From positions 62,001-126,000 of the forward strand of contig JASAND010027672.1 of the NCBI GenBank assembly GCA_030248195.1: a DNA stretch of 64,000 nt. The letters are read 5' to 3'. Position numbers and translations under genes: made by a program. Below are positions 21,600-32,874 of the stretch, in pieces. This stretch comes from Trissonchulus latispiculum. Taxonomy: Eukaryota > Nematoda > Enoplea > Enoplida > Ironidae. The notes beneath the pieces are model-generated. The model saw nothing but the letters and a program-made list of their open reading frames with translations. It made no database searches and had not been told where the DNA came from. Each line of letters opens with the position of its first letter. The first letter of the stretch is position 1.

Positions 21600-21955
21600 C
21601 ACGTTGAAATTAACTGGGCCCAATTTGGAGAGAGGGTCCAAGCTTGCATGTTTAACATATAGATGTATAAAATATACTAAGCGACTGAGAAGTGTGTGTC
21701 CTCCGTTTGGAACTATGTACATATAACGGGTGGTGTGAGACTCTTTCCTGGCACTGTCCCTTGTCCCTTGGCCCTGATTTTGCTAGCCCTTGTACCGAAC
21801 TTCCAATTTTTGAGGGGTTCCGTAACCCCCCCTTGTTAAAGTGTGTGAGAGGGAGTGAATTTGTGGGCGGGGGTAGCCGTTAGCGCTCATCGCATAGTTT
21901 TGCCTTCATAGCATAGAGTTTCGCATGTCGCACTCTTATCATTTATGCACTCTTG
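21600..21955. mobile_element. CAAGAG-family element, diverged copy
   Basis: The right end ATTTATGCACTCTTG (21941-21955) follows a decayed hairpin and GTAGCCGTTAGCGC. The interior matches the palindromic core of the 12924 element (GGGTCCAAGC, AAAATATACTAAGC, CCGTTTGGAAC). The left terminus is not identifiable. Confidence 0.6.
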
Positions 21956-22226
21956 ATGTAACCAATCGTAGCGGTAGTAAAGAAAATAATACTCTGCAGG
22001 AAAGTTTTGTTGGACTCGCTCGTTGGCCTTTTGCTCTGTTAGTGGGTAGTAAAAGTTGCTGTTAGGCTCAGGAATGTCTACGAGGATAAATAAAATAGGC
22101 TGTCGTTGCAGTAGGACGTGCTAAAAGAAGGATTTGCAAATTTGAACGTCTCATCACATTATCCTGGCATTGCTCGCGAGCAAAGCACTTCTACTACAAA
22201 TAGCAGACTTACAAGCTGACATGCAT

Positions 22227-22246
22227 AAATAATAATAATAATAATA
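22227..22246. repeat. ATA trinucleotide microsatellite
   Basis: A short pure ATA/TAA run. Confidence 0.85.
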
Positions 22247-22290
22247 ACTGTAACAAAGGACACTGTATAGTGTACTAAGATAAGAAATTA

Positions 22291-22910
22291 TGAGTTGATT
22301 TGGTGCTGGTGCAAATTAATTCAATATTAATTTTTTTATTAATATATTTATTTGAATGCCATAAGTACCAGTTCATCTGTTTGCAGGTACTTGTGAAATC
22401 ATTTGCATGATTTGTAAAGTATTTTTCTTTATTTGTATAGTAAAGTATTTTTCTGTTTTTAGTAATGCATGTTGCAGTAATTGCTTAATGTAAAGCAGTA
22501 AAGCGCTTAAAATATAGAAAGCTTAACTAAGATTTCTGCTAATTCCGCCAGTCATTAGGCCAAAAATTTGTTAAGGTTTGAAGAGTTTCCTGGTATGGAT
22601 TATTCTAATTCTCGCGTAAACAATCTATGTTTACCATATGGTCACGATTATTAACCCTAAATATTGACAAAACTGTTCAAAACAAAGTCCCAGTTATCAA
22701 ATTTGATACAAACTATAGGTGCTTTCGGCATGAGAATACGTTGTCAGCTGTGTTGATAGGAAATATACATATCGATTCCGGGTTTCCAGGAATCAAGCCA
22801 CAGTTGATTTGGTGCTGGTGCAAATTAATTCAATATTAATTTTTTTACTAATATATTATTTATTTGAATGCCACAAGTACCAGTTCATCTGTTTGCAGGT
22901 ACTTGTGAAC
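22291..22910. repeat. Pair of direct repeats of about 110 bp
   Basis: The segment containing GATTTGGTGCTGGTGCAAAT and CAGTTCATCTGTTTGCAGG occurs at 22295-22399 and again at 22805-22910. Between and after them are CTTGTGA-rich sequences (22895-23055). They could bound a deleted element. Confidence 0.7.
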
Positions 22911-23142
22911 TTGTGACTTGGCATGTGAGTTGATGAAACTGAAACTGGAGGAACAACTTGTAAACAACTGGCTACAAGCAGGGACTTTGCTTGTGAGTTG
23001 AAGCTTGTGACTAGTCAATGATGAAATCGAAATTGCTTGTGAACTTGTGATTAATGATGAAATGGACCCCTGCAAACAGCTGAAAAATCCAAAAAGTAAA
23101 AGCATTACATGTGGCATTTAAATATTAATAAATAAAAAATCC

Positions 23143-23466
23143 ATGTTAATCAAATTTGCACATTTAGTGGATGAGGTCGACACTTTTTCGACGGTGGTTG
23201 CTGTGTGCTACGCCATCCTGCTAGCTCTAGTCCAATATTTTGAACAACACCCAGAGTCAAGTATTTTGGTCAGAATTCCGGACGAATTGCGGGAAGTCGA
23301 ACTTAATCCCATGAAAGATGTAAATGAAATAGCTAGCTATTTCTTTTCTTTACACAGAACTTGTAGTTGCGATTGGACCCAGCTACCGTCACAACGTTAT
23401 GTTTTCAATTTTCTTCTGAACGAAAATATAATCCCTTGGGATTCAATCCACCGACCTCTATTTTGA
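23143..23466 (+). pseudogene. Open frame inside a dispersed repeat (continuation of R1)
   Basis: A 107-codon frame contains AILLALVQYFEQHPESSILV and LREVELNPMKDVNEIASYFF. The same DNA, with indels, occurs at 30665-30870 after block R1 and its start again at 28530. It is thus a repeat-borne former coding segment. No family is recognised. Confidence 0.4.
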
Positions 23467-23528
23467 AGCATTGCCACTACACAACGTCAACATTAGGCAG
23501 ACAAAATTATGTCTCATTTTCCAGATTC

Positions 23529-24615
23529 CACAAAAATGTGTGTACAAAACCTCTAAGGCCTCGAGTGAACTGAATATATGTCGTAACTCCATAAAACCAT
23601 ATATTTTCGGAATCCTGGCAGCGAGGCGAACATTCTTATAAAATTTAAAATTTTTTAAAATTTCAAAAATTTTAAGATATCGGTTTTTCGGGAATTTTTT
23701 CGGACCGTTCAAGGTATTCTGTTCATTCTTTCAGAAAACTTTTTCCGTCCGAAGACGCATCGATTGACACAAGATCGAAAAAAATCGGTTGAGAAATAAG
23801 CATTTTATTCCAAAAATTCGTTTTTCCATTTTCTTTGATGTTTGCCGCTTTTCGCAGCTTTGACTGGCTATTACTCGCGACTCGTTCAACGGAAAATTTT
23901 CGATTAAACAATATCCCTTATTTCAGCTGGTTCTTGCTAGATTACACTGGTTCAGTCAAATCACGGCGGCAGCATCAGAGAGCCAAAAACCAGCTGAAAT
24001 AATGGATATTGTTAGAAAAATTATTGCGAACGCAGTATAAGTCGTAGCCACGAAAACTTCATATCGTTGGATTCACCTCAGATTGAACTTTATGATTATG
24101 CTATTTTTACTGACTTGCTGAATAGCTATGCAGAAATTTTGAGCAAAGAGATTTTTTTAAAAATTCTACTTTCAAATTTTGAAATACCACATATGGCAGG
24201 TCAAAGCTGACGCCTAGGCGGTCCTCAAAATTTAATTGAAAAATTTTTCCACTGAGCGAGTCATGAGTAGTAGCCAGTCAAAGCTGCAAAAAGCGGCAAC
24301 CATCAAAGAAAATGGGAAAACGAATTTTTGGAATAAAATGCTTATTTTTCAACCGATTTTTCTCGTCCTTGTGTCAATCGATGCGTTTTGGATGGGTACA
24401 TTTTTCTGAAAGAATCAGCTGGATAGCTTGAACGGCCCGAAAAAATTCCCCGAGAAGCCAATATTTTAAAATTTTTGAAATTTAAAAAAATTTATAAAAA
24501 TGTTTGTCTCGCTGCGAAAAAATAAAAATGATTCCGAAAATATATGGTTTTATTTGGTTACGACGTATATTTCCTTCACTGGAAGCCTTATAGATTTTGT
24601 ACACACATTTTTGTG
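23529..24615. mobile_element. Nested fold-back element
   Basis: The outer arms pair CACAAAAATGTGTGTACAAAA (23529) with TTTTGTACACACATTTTTGTG (to 24615) and continue inwards, including ATAAAACCATATATTTTCGG and GACTGGCTA against TAGCCAGTC, to about 23900 and 24245. Inside lies a second inverted pair, TATTTCAGCTGGTTCTTG against CCAGCTGAAATA (23908-24013). There is no transposase. Confidence 0.75.
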
Positions 24616-24760
24616 TCAGACTTTAGTTGTCTGTTTTTCCAGACAACGCTTTTAATTTTATTCACGCGTTTTCTTATATTGCTGTTTATTCGGTAGAGGG
24701 CCGCTATAGCAAATTCTTTGTTTTGGGGGTTTAGAGAGATTTATGACTTCCAAATGTGAT

Positions 24761-24850
24761 CAAGAGTACATAATAACTAAGAGTGTGACAAGCGTCAAAC
24801 TCTTAGTTATCAAGCAAAAAACATCATCTGCACAATAGCGGCTGACCCCA
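24761..24850 (+). mobile_element. CAAGAG-family left terminus ahead of the MULE-type relic
   Basis: CAAGAGTACATAATAACTAA begins at 24761, folds back on ACTCTTAGTTAT, and continues into CATCTGCACAATAGCGGCTG, the subterminal signature. The preceding bases are ATGTGAT. No right end is visible, so this element is truncated or very long. Confidence 0.8.
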
Positions 24851-24879
24851 TCCCACAACTGAGTATGTGCACTTCAAAG

Positions 24880-25416
24880 AAATTTGCACGCTATGCCTAC
24901 GTTTTAACTAGATTTCTAAAATCCCAATTGCTCGTTGTTGCCTGTACTGCCCACGCAGCCCACTCGTATCTTTACCGCAAGAAAAGTTCAACTACTGGCA
25001 CTGATTACTTCATTTGTCGCAGGTGCTGCGAGATAAAAGATGGGGAGTATGGGTGCATTTCAGTTCGCGGAGAAGTCATCGGGGACCCGGAACGGGGACA
25101 TCACCAGATTCGCAAATTGCCGCTTTGGAACTCGATCGAGGGATGCGCCAGGAAGTTCGACGAGTAGCAAAACGTCCCAGAGAAGTTTACGTTGATACCG
25201 CAGCTGAAATGCCAATCAAGTTTCCCCAGAACTATTATGAACAGTTGTCCGTACAGTCCTGCTTACCACAAAGTGAAGCGAGCTTTGTATAAACATGCCG
25301 AACATGCTGTTCTCCCAGTTCCCGACCCTTTCAACATTCCGGATCAATTGAAGTTAACCATCCGAGGAGAAATTTTTTCGTTGTTTTTATCTCGCCTAGA
25401 GGCGAGATACTTGTAA
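24880..25416 (+). pseudogene. FLYWCH zinc finger / MULE-type transposase N-terminus, frameshifted
   Basis: Three successive frames read as one protein. Frame 1 (to about 25100) contains YLYRKKSSTTGTDYFICRRC and GEVIGDPERGHH, a FLYWCH-like Cys2His2 finger. Frame 2 (about 25105-25250) contains IAALELDRGMRQEVRRVAKR and PREVY. Frame 3 (about 25255-25416) contains VKRALYKHAEH and PVPDPFNIPDQLKLTIRGE, which resembles the segment between the finger and the DDE core in animal MULE-derived FLYWCH proteins. Two frameshifts and loss of the catalytic core make it non-functional. It sits directly behind a CAAGAG left terminus, suggesting the autonomous source of that family. Homology is by recognition only. 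Confidence 0.6.
25389..25409. repeat. Near-perfect palindrome TATCTCGCCT/AGGCGAGATA
   Basis: A compact inverted repeat at the end of the MULE-type relic. The half-site GGCGAGATAATGCC recurs near 26875. Confidence 0.65.
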
Positions 25417-25417
25417 T

Positions 25418-26456
25418 CGGTTGAGTCTCTTCTTGAACTGATTTCAACAATTGTGCAAAAGATGTCCTATGCTTAGTACAGGGATCATTAACTGGCTGTT
25501 TTTGTTTGAGGGGGGCCCTAGGGGAAGCATTATTGCATTTAGCTCTTTATTTGGTCTAGCATTTTGCTTTCTTTTGCATAGCCTGCAAAACAGAACTAGT
25601 ATGTTGGAAAAAGCGTTTTGGTGAAAAAACGATAAATGAATATTTTCTTTTCTGTCATTGTTATCCTTCGAATAGGGCCCCCCTTGGTTGACAACATGAA
25701 ACCAGAACGTTTCAATTTTTGTTACAATATGCAAATTAGTTTTATGTAATGTAACTAATATGTAATCATTTAGCACTCGAATTTCCTCAGGACTAACGGT
25801 TGAAATCTGAAAATGATCAGTTTTATATTTTTGGCTACCAGCTGCGGCACAGCACAAAACTTTCAATATTTTCATTGTCGGAGGAAAGCTGTCGAAACTT
25901 TATTTTCCCAGCTGGCGTAGGAAACATACTTGTAAAATTGGGTCGAGGTTTAAAAAGGGGCAAATTTCCAGACTGTCAACCGGTAAAACTGATCATTCAG
26001 ATTCCGAACTGAGAATAGTTGTCGAAAATATGGCAACATGCAATATGGCATTAAACGGTTAAAGATAGAATGCAAGTACTATAACAGTAACTTTCGCTTT
26101 AGTAAGTAATCCATTTTCTTGGGCGCTTGGAAAAAATAATACACATAACTGATCTTTGATCTGGAAAATAGTGGCCATCTATAGTGGAAAACCATTTAAA
26201 ATGTGTTTCTCATTTTAGTTTTTCTCTTGTCCAAAATTTGCAATTTAGCCATTAATTTATTTACATCACAGCATAATCGTTAAATATTCTTTATCTCGAA
26301 CAATCAGTATCTCAATCTCGAAGAATTCAGTATCTCGAACAAACAAACTGAATTCGGATTGTTGTTAATATTAGATTAGTGAGGAACGAACGTTTATGTT
26401 TATATACTGTAGTTAAATCTTTCAGGCACAGAAGAAAATAAAACTGAAGCTAGGTT
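25418..26456. other. No supported gene
   Basis: Open frames on both strands (25444-25875 minus; 25800-26012 plus) overlap in antisense and match nothing I recognise. An ATGCAAATTAG motif is present near 25730. Confidence 0.35.
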
Positions 26457-26800
26457 TTAGGTTGTACAGGTTTCAATTTCAGGCACTGAAACTGAAACTT
26501 AAACGGAAACTAGTTTAGGCCGCCGACTGAAACTGAAACTGAAACTAAGTTGAGTATACAGACCTGAAACCAAAACTGAAGCTAAAGTAGTTTCAGGCTT
26601 TTCTTAAAACATGACTGCTGAAGGTTTTAAGCCGTTATTTCGCTAATTTTGCAGTGGGCGCCTAAATAATCTTAGTTATGCTTTACATGATTTCTGAATG
26701 CTAGAAATTGCACTTTTCTGAACGACCTGAAACTAAAACTGAAACTGTTTTGTTTTTACAGAATGAAAGTTAAACTGAAACTGAAACTGAAATAGGTTGC
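26457..26800. repeat. AAACTG hexamer array, inverse of the 6.2-kb array
   Basis: Repeated CTGAAACTGAAACTGAAA occurs in three clusters. It is the reverse complement of the CAGTTT array at 6167-6598. Confidence 0.8.
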
Positions 26801-27690
26801 TGAAACAACACAATGTTTAGCCATCTGTGTGCAAAACTTACCATTCAGAAAGGTTGGTCTGAACTTTTCAGCGGCGAGATAATGCCCTTTTTAGGGGCCT
26901 ACTTGTTTCGCTTGAGTTAAAAATGCTTTTATGTCACGAATTGTTTAATCTTTACTAAACTTGTTTAGTTTCAATGATGTTTATTCGTTGAATTTCATTT
27001 TCATTGCAATAAAGGCAAATACATTTCTAACTTAAGGGTTACGGTAGTCAGAAGACACAGAAAATCTATAGAAAGCAAACAAACGGGTAAAGTGGGAGAG
27101 CTGTCAGCAGTCTATTCATTGGCTTTAGCGGCACCCAATTGTTTGTTCGGGGTGGGCCTTAATTATGAGTGGCCCTTACTTTTTCTTGTTAAATATTTAA
27201 TTAAGTGTTTAATGCGAAAATGAGTATGCCCTGGTTGACGTTCAAGACTGATTGCCGTTCTGAAGGTAAGCTTGTATTTTGCTGGCGTACTAATATTAAA
27301 TAAATAATAGCACTATGAAATTGAAATTTCGGCTACATTAGAGCGCACGACTTTGATCTTTAACCTTTGTCTTTCTGAGCTTTAGCTTGGCCGTTAGTGC
27401 GGTTTAATATAAGCGCGTTATGTCAGGATACCTATATGGTACTATGTGTTTCTCTTGCCTTCACGTGTCTGTCAGTATACACTGAACAGCTGCGTTTATT
27501 TATGCCGGATACCTGCGTTAGTAATAATTGCAACTTCCTCTGGCGGAAAATTAAGTATTTGTGTTTAATAATCAACAGGGTTTAGCATGACTTGATCAAA
27601 CTCTGAAGTAGTACAACAGTTATGATTTGATATAATTGCAAGACAAGATTTACAAGATTGCAGCCCGTGCAGTACAAATTTGTCTCATTT
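26801..27690. other. No supported gene
   Basis: AT-rich. Sequence near 27560-27640 (AATCAACAGGGTTTAGCATG) echoes 17580-17640, indicating another duplicated fragment. Confidence 0.35.
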
Positions 27691-27699
27691 AAAAATAAT

Positions 27700-28510
27700 T
27701 TAAGAACTCTACAATGTTAATAGTATTCACAGTTTAAACTGATACTTTAAACTCCCTCCCCTCCTTCAAATTTAGTTTTTGCATCAATGGAACTACCGTA
27801 AGAATCCTTGTATTTGAATAAAGTAGGCGGAACATAGTAGAATAACTAAAACTTGGGCCGAACCAGGCTACACATCAGCAGCAATGATTTATATCAACGT
27901 TTTTGTATGGTTGCCCAATTTCTTTCTTATTTGTTTGGAACAATCACTTATAACTACCTTTTGGCCACTTGCGATTTTATATTGTCTTCCAAAATATATG
28001 AAACATTTAAACTTCCTTAATTCCAAGCACCCATAAATTCAACGTCATTTTAAAAGCCAATTTATTACTTTTCTTTAGAGATCAATTATGAACTACATGT
28101 ATTTTGCATGCATGTATTTAATTTCTTCTCAGTTTTAACAACACACTGGTGGTAGTGTTGTCTGACCTGCTATTCGAGGCTCGGTACATCTGTCAGCGCA
28201 GTGTTTTAAGGGTATGGACATTTTCGTCCAATACAACTGTTATATGTTGGCAGACTCTATCCTCCCATGCAGCCTTTTTTCGTTATTTTGGCACATTGCC
28301 AATTTTGGCTTTGTGATAAAGGCCCAATGTCGGACTTTCGCTATTTTGGCAATTCGGTTGAGCTAGACATTTTTTCACAGACTAGCAGCAGTTTGTTTTA
28401 TTTAAATATTTGAACTATGCGCGGAATGTAACGAAGGGGATTTTTTAATTTCGCTTAGTTGCTTTCAGGAGATGGGCCCAAAGTTTGCAAAGTCTCAGTG
28501 TGCTAAAATC
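27700..28510. repeat. Dispersed repeat block R1, copy 2, with its upstream module
   Basis: Collinear with 15870-16540 after a module also present at 17940 and 28615. The end GCTTTCAGGAGATGGGC is shared by copies 1, 2 and 4. Confidence 0.75.
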
Positions 28511-28539
28511 TTTTATAGTGGTTCTAGTGTGATACGCCA

Positions 28540-28870
28540 TCCTGCTAGCTCCGGTTTATGTATTTAAATATTATTTATAATATATAATGAATATAATTAA
28601 GTATAATAAATATAATTTAAGAATCCTACAATGTTAATAGTATTCACAGTTTAAACTGATACTTTAAACTCCCTTCCCTCCTTTAAATTTAGTTTTTGCA
28701 TCAATGGAACTACCGTAAGAAACCTTGTATTTGAATAAAGGAGGCTGGGCTTGGTAGAATAATTAATACTTGGCCCGAATCAGGCTACACATCAGTAGCA
28801 ATGATTGAAATCAACGTTTTTTGTATGGTTACCTAATTTCTCTCTTACTTATTTGGAACAATCACTTAAA
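28540..28870. repeat. Block R1, copy 3 (partial)
   Basis: Starts with CCATCCTGCTAGCTCCGG, repeats the CCTACAATGTTAATAG module, then only the first part of R1, ending near 28870 at a hairpin. Confidence 0.6.
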
Positions 28871-28881
28871 ACTACCTCTTG

Positions 28882-28923
28882 GATACACAGCTCCTACACA
28901 TGATTGTTGTAGGAGCCGTGTAT
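28882..28923. repeat. Hairpin CTCCTACA...TGTAGGAG
   Basis: ATACACAGCTCCTACA is matched by TGTAGGAGCCGTGTAT across a short loop, with one mismatch in the lower stem. It lies exactly where R1 copy 3 ends. Confidence 0.65.
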
Positions 28924-28992
28924 TGAAATTAGGGGTCAACTGTGGATCAAGTCTAAATTAGACGAAATTAGTCTAAATTAAATTAGGATTAT

Positions 28993-29703
28993 GTCCCACT
29001 TTGCAACAATAATGTATCACTAATGAGGAGTTCCACTTTGCACCCTTGCAGTCCCACTTTGCAACCAACACAAAGGACATGACTTCCCACTTTGCACCTG
29101 TAGTTTTAAAGACAGTGATGTTGGAAATTGTTGTGTATAAACTTTAATCTTACTGGGACATAAGTAAATCTTGTACATTTGCACATATTTTCTGCTATTT
29201 TTGCTTCATATCATTCTTATTTTGAAGATAAAAATATTTAGACAAAATAGTTAATTTAGCGGCGTTTCGGTCTGGGTCAGCAGATTTAGTTTAGTTAGAT
29301 TAATTCAATTTTAATCGTATAAAATACATGCTAAACTGACTGCATAATTGATTTTTTACAGTCAAGCTTGTTCATTAAAATGAATAGAGCAAATATAACA
29401 GCTTCCAAAAATATAAATTCATATAGTTAATAATAATTATCACGGTCATTTGCACAGCTATATAAACTAAGAGCAAGAAATAATACAACAAAAACTAAAA
29501 AAGCATGTTTAATAATTGAAAAACAAAATTTAATTCTTCTGAACAGTACAGTACAGTAAAAGTAATAGGTATTGGTATTACAATTTCATTTGCAATTCTC
29601 CGTAAGTTTAATCACCAGGTGCAAAGTGGCAAAAATGAGTGCAAAGTGGGAATGGTAATTAAAGAGCAAACAATGGGGAAAGTGTTCTGTTGCAAATTGG
29701 GAC
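28993..29703. mobile_element. TIR element with repeated CCCACTTTGCA subterminal motifs
   Basis: The ends are GTCCCACTTTGCAACA and, inverted, TGTTGCAAATTGGGAC. Near the left end the motif CCCACTTTGCA recurs at about 29029, 29051 and 29087. Near the right end its complement recurs at about 29618 and 29637. Multiple inverted subterminal motifs are usual transposase-binding architecture. The core is AT-rich without an ORF. No target duplication is obvious. Confidence 0.7.
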
Positions 29704-30237
29704 TCAGCCGTTCAAGCCGACTACGGTAGTTGTAGTGGTAGTAGCCTTTTTTATATTTTAGCACAAAGGATACTAATGTTTTAGTTCCTAATTTGAGTTA
29801 AATTTTGTGGCATATAATTGAGACAAAACTCAAATCCTTCCAACTTTTGAAAGCAAAATGACAATGACAGCAGTCACTTAAACAAAACAAACAATAAATT
29901 ATTACAGTTAACTGTAGTTATAGAAACTATAATAAAAGTTTTGCCTTTGCCAAAACAAGAAGTCTTTCTTTAGGCCTAAATTTCAAGGTTAAATTTTAGA
30001 AACAAGGCAGCCAGCCTATATCTACATTAATCATAGTGCTCAAAGTGCATTCTATAATTTATTATTCAAAATATAAAAAATTGGATCATATCAAAGAAGC
30101 CCCCCTAAGCAAAATTGGTCAACTTCAACAGCATATTGCTGGAGACTGACACAACCTTAGAGTTTATGCCGCACGTCGTTGGAAAGCTGAGGATGTGCTC
30201 TCTCCAATGCTGTAAGCCATTTTTCTGCAGCTTACAC

Positions 30238-30880
30238 CAAGAGTACATAATAACTAAGAGTGTGACAAGCGTAAAGCAGACTCTAAAACTGGCAGACTCT
30301 ATCCTCCCATGCAGCCTTTTTGGTTATTTTGGCACATTGCCGATCTTGGCTCTGGGATAAAGGTCCAATGTCGGACTTTCGCTATTTTGGCAATTCGGTT
30401 GAGCTAGACATTTTTCCACAGACTAGCTGCAGTTTGTTTTGTTTAAATATTTGAACTATGCGCGGAATGTAACGAAGGGATTTTTTAATTTCGCTTAGTT
30501 GCTTTCAGGAGATGGGCCCAAAGTTTGCATTTTTTCACTTGCTTTGGGGGAAAGTTTGGAAGTCCCATTTTCATTAGAAAAACGAGATCACTTGGTCGCA
30601 AAAATGTGTTCTTGGACCACAAATAATGTGGTCTTAGTGTGTTAAAATCTTATACAGTGGTTCAAGTGTGATATGCCATCCTGCTAGCTCCAGTCCAATG
30701 TTTTGGACAACACCCAGAGTTACGCATTTTGGCTTTGGTCAGAATTCTGGACAATAGTCTGCAGGAAGCCGAACTTAGTCTCATGAAAGATGAAAATGAA
30801 ATATCTAGCTATTTCTTTTCTATACCTTCATAACGGTATGTCTTCAATTTTTTCTGAACGAAAATTTATGTATACATACG
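30238..30880. repeat. CAAGAG left terminus fused to block R1, copy 4
   Basis: CAAGAGTACATAATAACTAA at 30238 is cut after about 40 bases and joins R1 at GGCAGACTCTATCCTCCC. R1 then continues past its usual end into the segment homologous to the 23143-23466 open frame, here disrupted. Confidence 0.7.
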
Positions 30881-30916
30881 TGCATACTTACGTATACCAT
30901 TGTTGGAATCTGTACA

Positions 30917-31230
30917 TACTATGGACCCACCTCATTGACTGAAATGGCACGGTTCTGTTTCGGTCAGTAGACTTTTTGTGTCGGTTCTGTTCCGGTCAGT
31001 ATACTTTTTTGTCGGTTCAGTTCCGGTCAGAATACTTTTGTGCCAGTTCAACATAATCGTATTCTGTCACTTTTCTGTAGACGCCTACGGCCACGTCGCT
31101 TGATCCTGGTAGGATTGCTTCTTCCTGTTAAAAGGACTTTACAGGTTCTGCTCTCGTAACTAAGCACTAGGTTCTGCTCTCGTAACTAAGCACTAGCTTA
31201 CACTCAGTGTGTACAACTAGTGGTTGCAAT
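30917..31230. repeat. GTTCCGGTCAG repeat, copy 2, with a short tandem duplication
   Basis: Homologous to 16735-16935. At about 31146-31192, GTTCTGCTCTCGTAACTAAG is duplicated in tandem. Confidence 0.65.
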
Positions 31231-32187
31231 TACGCTTAGTCCTCTTATACCACAATGGCAATTCGTCTATATGTCGTGGTCCTTTTGTAGTTCCTGTTTT
31301 TGCTGGTCAGTGCCCGGTCACATTGCTTAAAATAGAAATTAATAGAAATTAGCTTAAATTGTCCTCATTTGCTACCAGCCCGGTCTTTTCGCGTAAAAAT
31401 CAAGCGTGTTGTGCATTTTGGAAATATTGGTAATGAAACCTGATTATTTGATACAAAAACTTATGATGGGATCTACATGTATTTACCAAAGACTCAATAT
31501 CTTACAAGGATTTAATTTTGAGTGTATTTTTATTTTTTGGAAATGTGGAAATTTAGAAATCGTGTTTTAAGGCAACTACCAAACAACATCTTACAACAAT
31601 CTTTGTGCTATTTCAAATTCATGTAAACGTTTTGCGTACTGAAGCGATTTCTTTCTGTTTCTTTCTGAAGCGTTTTCTGAAGAACACGTAATAGGTGGTT
31701 GGCACTAGAGTTAGGTTTAGGTAAGCTAGGTATTTCTGTTCAGCATCAGTGATGGGCACTGGATATTTCTTCATATCGAGATATCTGCCTATTGCAACTC
31801 TTGCTAAGTGTAATGCAACTAATGCAAATGTTGACGCTAAGTTTATGCAAATTAGGTCTTGAAGAAATCTGTGTTTGTCTAGACATCCATTATGATTGTT
31901 AGTTTGAAAGGGGTCTAGTAGTATAAAATGGAGTGGTTCTTCCTTACGAACTTATTGTTGAGTTTTCCCGATACTAGGAAACCTTAACAACAGGGTAGCA
32001 ATAGAAGTTGCCCTAGAGGCGTTATTGTGAATAAACTTTCCAATTTTAGATTTTTGTGATTCCCCAAAGCATCTTTGAAGTCTAGTTTTGCGAAAGATTT
32101 ATTGTACTAGCTTTTAGCATTTGCTTCATTTTCTCTGCTTCCTTCTTTTACTATAATTTAGGTTCATACATATGTGGGTATTTTTAG
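31231..32187. other. P-unit flanks and unassigned sequence
   Basis: 31620-31760 is repeated at 33105-33240 (TTTTGCGTACTGAAGCG). 31795-31905 matches the region after exon A at 18510-18600 and 47158-47270. 32030-32187 is the intron segment before exon B. No additional exon is identified. Confidence 0.5.
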
Positions 32188-32310
32188 CGCCGCATTGGAG
32201 TTCTTCAGCAGGAGCTTGCTGAGTTGTTTGATGAGGTGGAACGATTGAAGCAAGTAGTTAGTGGGCTGAAACGGAAACTGTATCACTATGACAAAGAAGG
32301 GCCAAATTGA
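32188..32310 (+). CDS. Family P exon B, copy 2 (coiled coil)
   Basis: Follows TTTTTAG. Same heptad pattern as copy 1 with LLDEV changed to LFDEV and KLKL to KRKL. It ends earlier, at TGA after EGPN, because the copy-1 reading (KRIKDI) is displaced by extra bases. The 3' end is therefore not conserved. Confidence 0.45.
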   Translation, partial: RRIGVLQQELAELFDEVERLKQVVSGLKRKLYHYDKEGPN

Positions 32311-32442
32311 CTACTCTAAAGTAAGAGGATTAAAGATATCTAGCTTAATTTTTACCACGGTTCCTTCCATGTGGAATGCTGTCGAAAGTTTGCACTTAAA
32401 CTTATTATAAACTTATTGCTCTGCATATTAATGTTCGTTTAG

Positions 32443-32681
32443 CAAGCCCCCTCATGTACTTTCTGGTTATCGGTGACTCATTGCAGTTTAGCAAATTTAT
32501 TGTATCCGGTCGTCCACTGTCTACCGAAGAATCCAACCGATTTAGGGAATACTCGTTCATACTTAGTACAGTTTTAATAAAATTAATTAGTTTAAGTTTA
32601 GTAATCCACGTTGTTCTGCAAAATTCTAAAGAGTGGGTTAATCTGTACCAGGGGTGGATAAGGAGTCCAAAAGTGGTCTGA
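32443..32681 (+). CDS. Family P exon C, only intact copy
   Basis: Follows a TTTAG acceptor and is open to TGA. It encodes SPLMYFLVIGDSLQFSKFIV, then SGRPLSTEESNRFREY, a hydrophobic stretch (FILSTVLIKLISLSLVIHVV) and KEWVNLYQGWIRSPKVV. The hydrophobic segment could be a membrane helix. Copies at 20291 and 46433 are broken by a stop and a 5-base deletion respectively. It may be a separate short gene, or a terminal exon spliced from elsewhere. The protein is unrecognised. Confidence 0.4.
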
Positions 32682-32874
32682 AATTTGTGAGTGAACGCTT
32701 CTAAAAGTTGTCCCCTCAAGTGAGTGAGATTAGGAGAAGCCCGAAGAGTGGGGAGTGGCTAATTTGGGGTGGGGGGAGTGGTTATTAGTTGGAGAGCCCA
32801 AAACTAAGAGGAGGGAAAATCGCATAGTCACTGTTGTGTTTTAGGGCAAAAGTGATGACACTGGAACGTAGCAA

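Noticed and set aside
25444..25875. 143-codon minus-strand frame
   Set aside because: No recognisable family, and it overlaps another open frame in antisense; not enough to call a gene.
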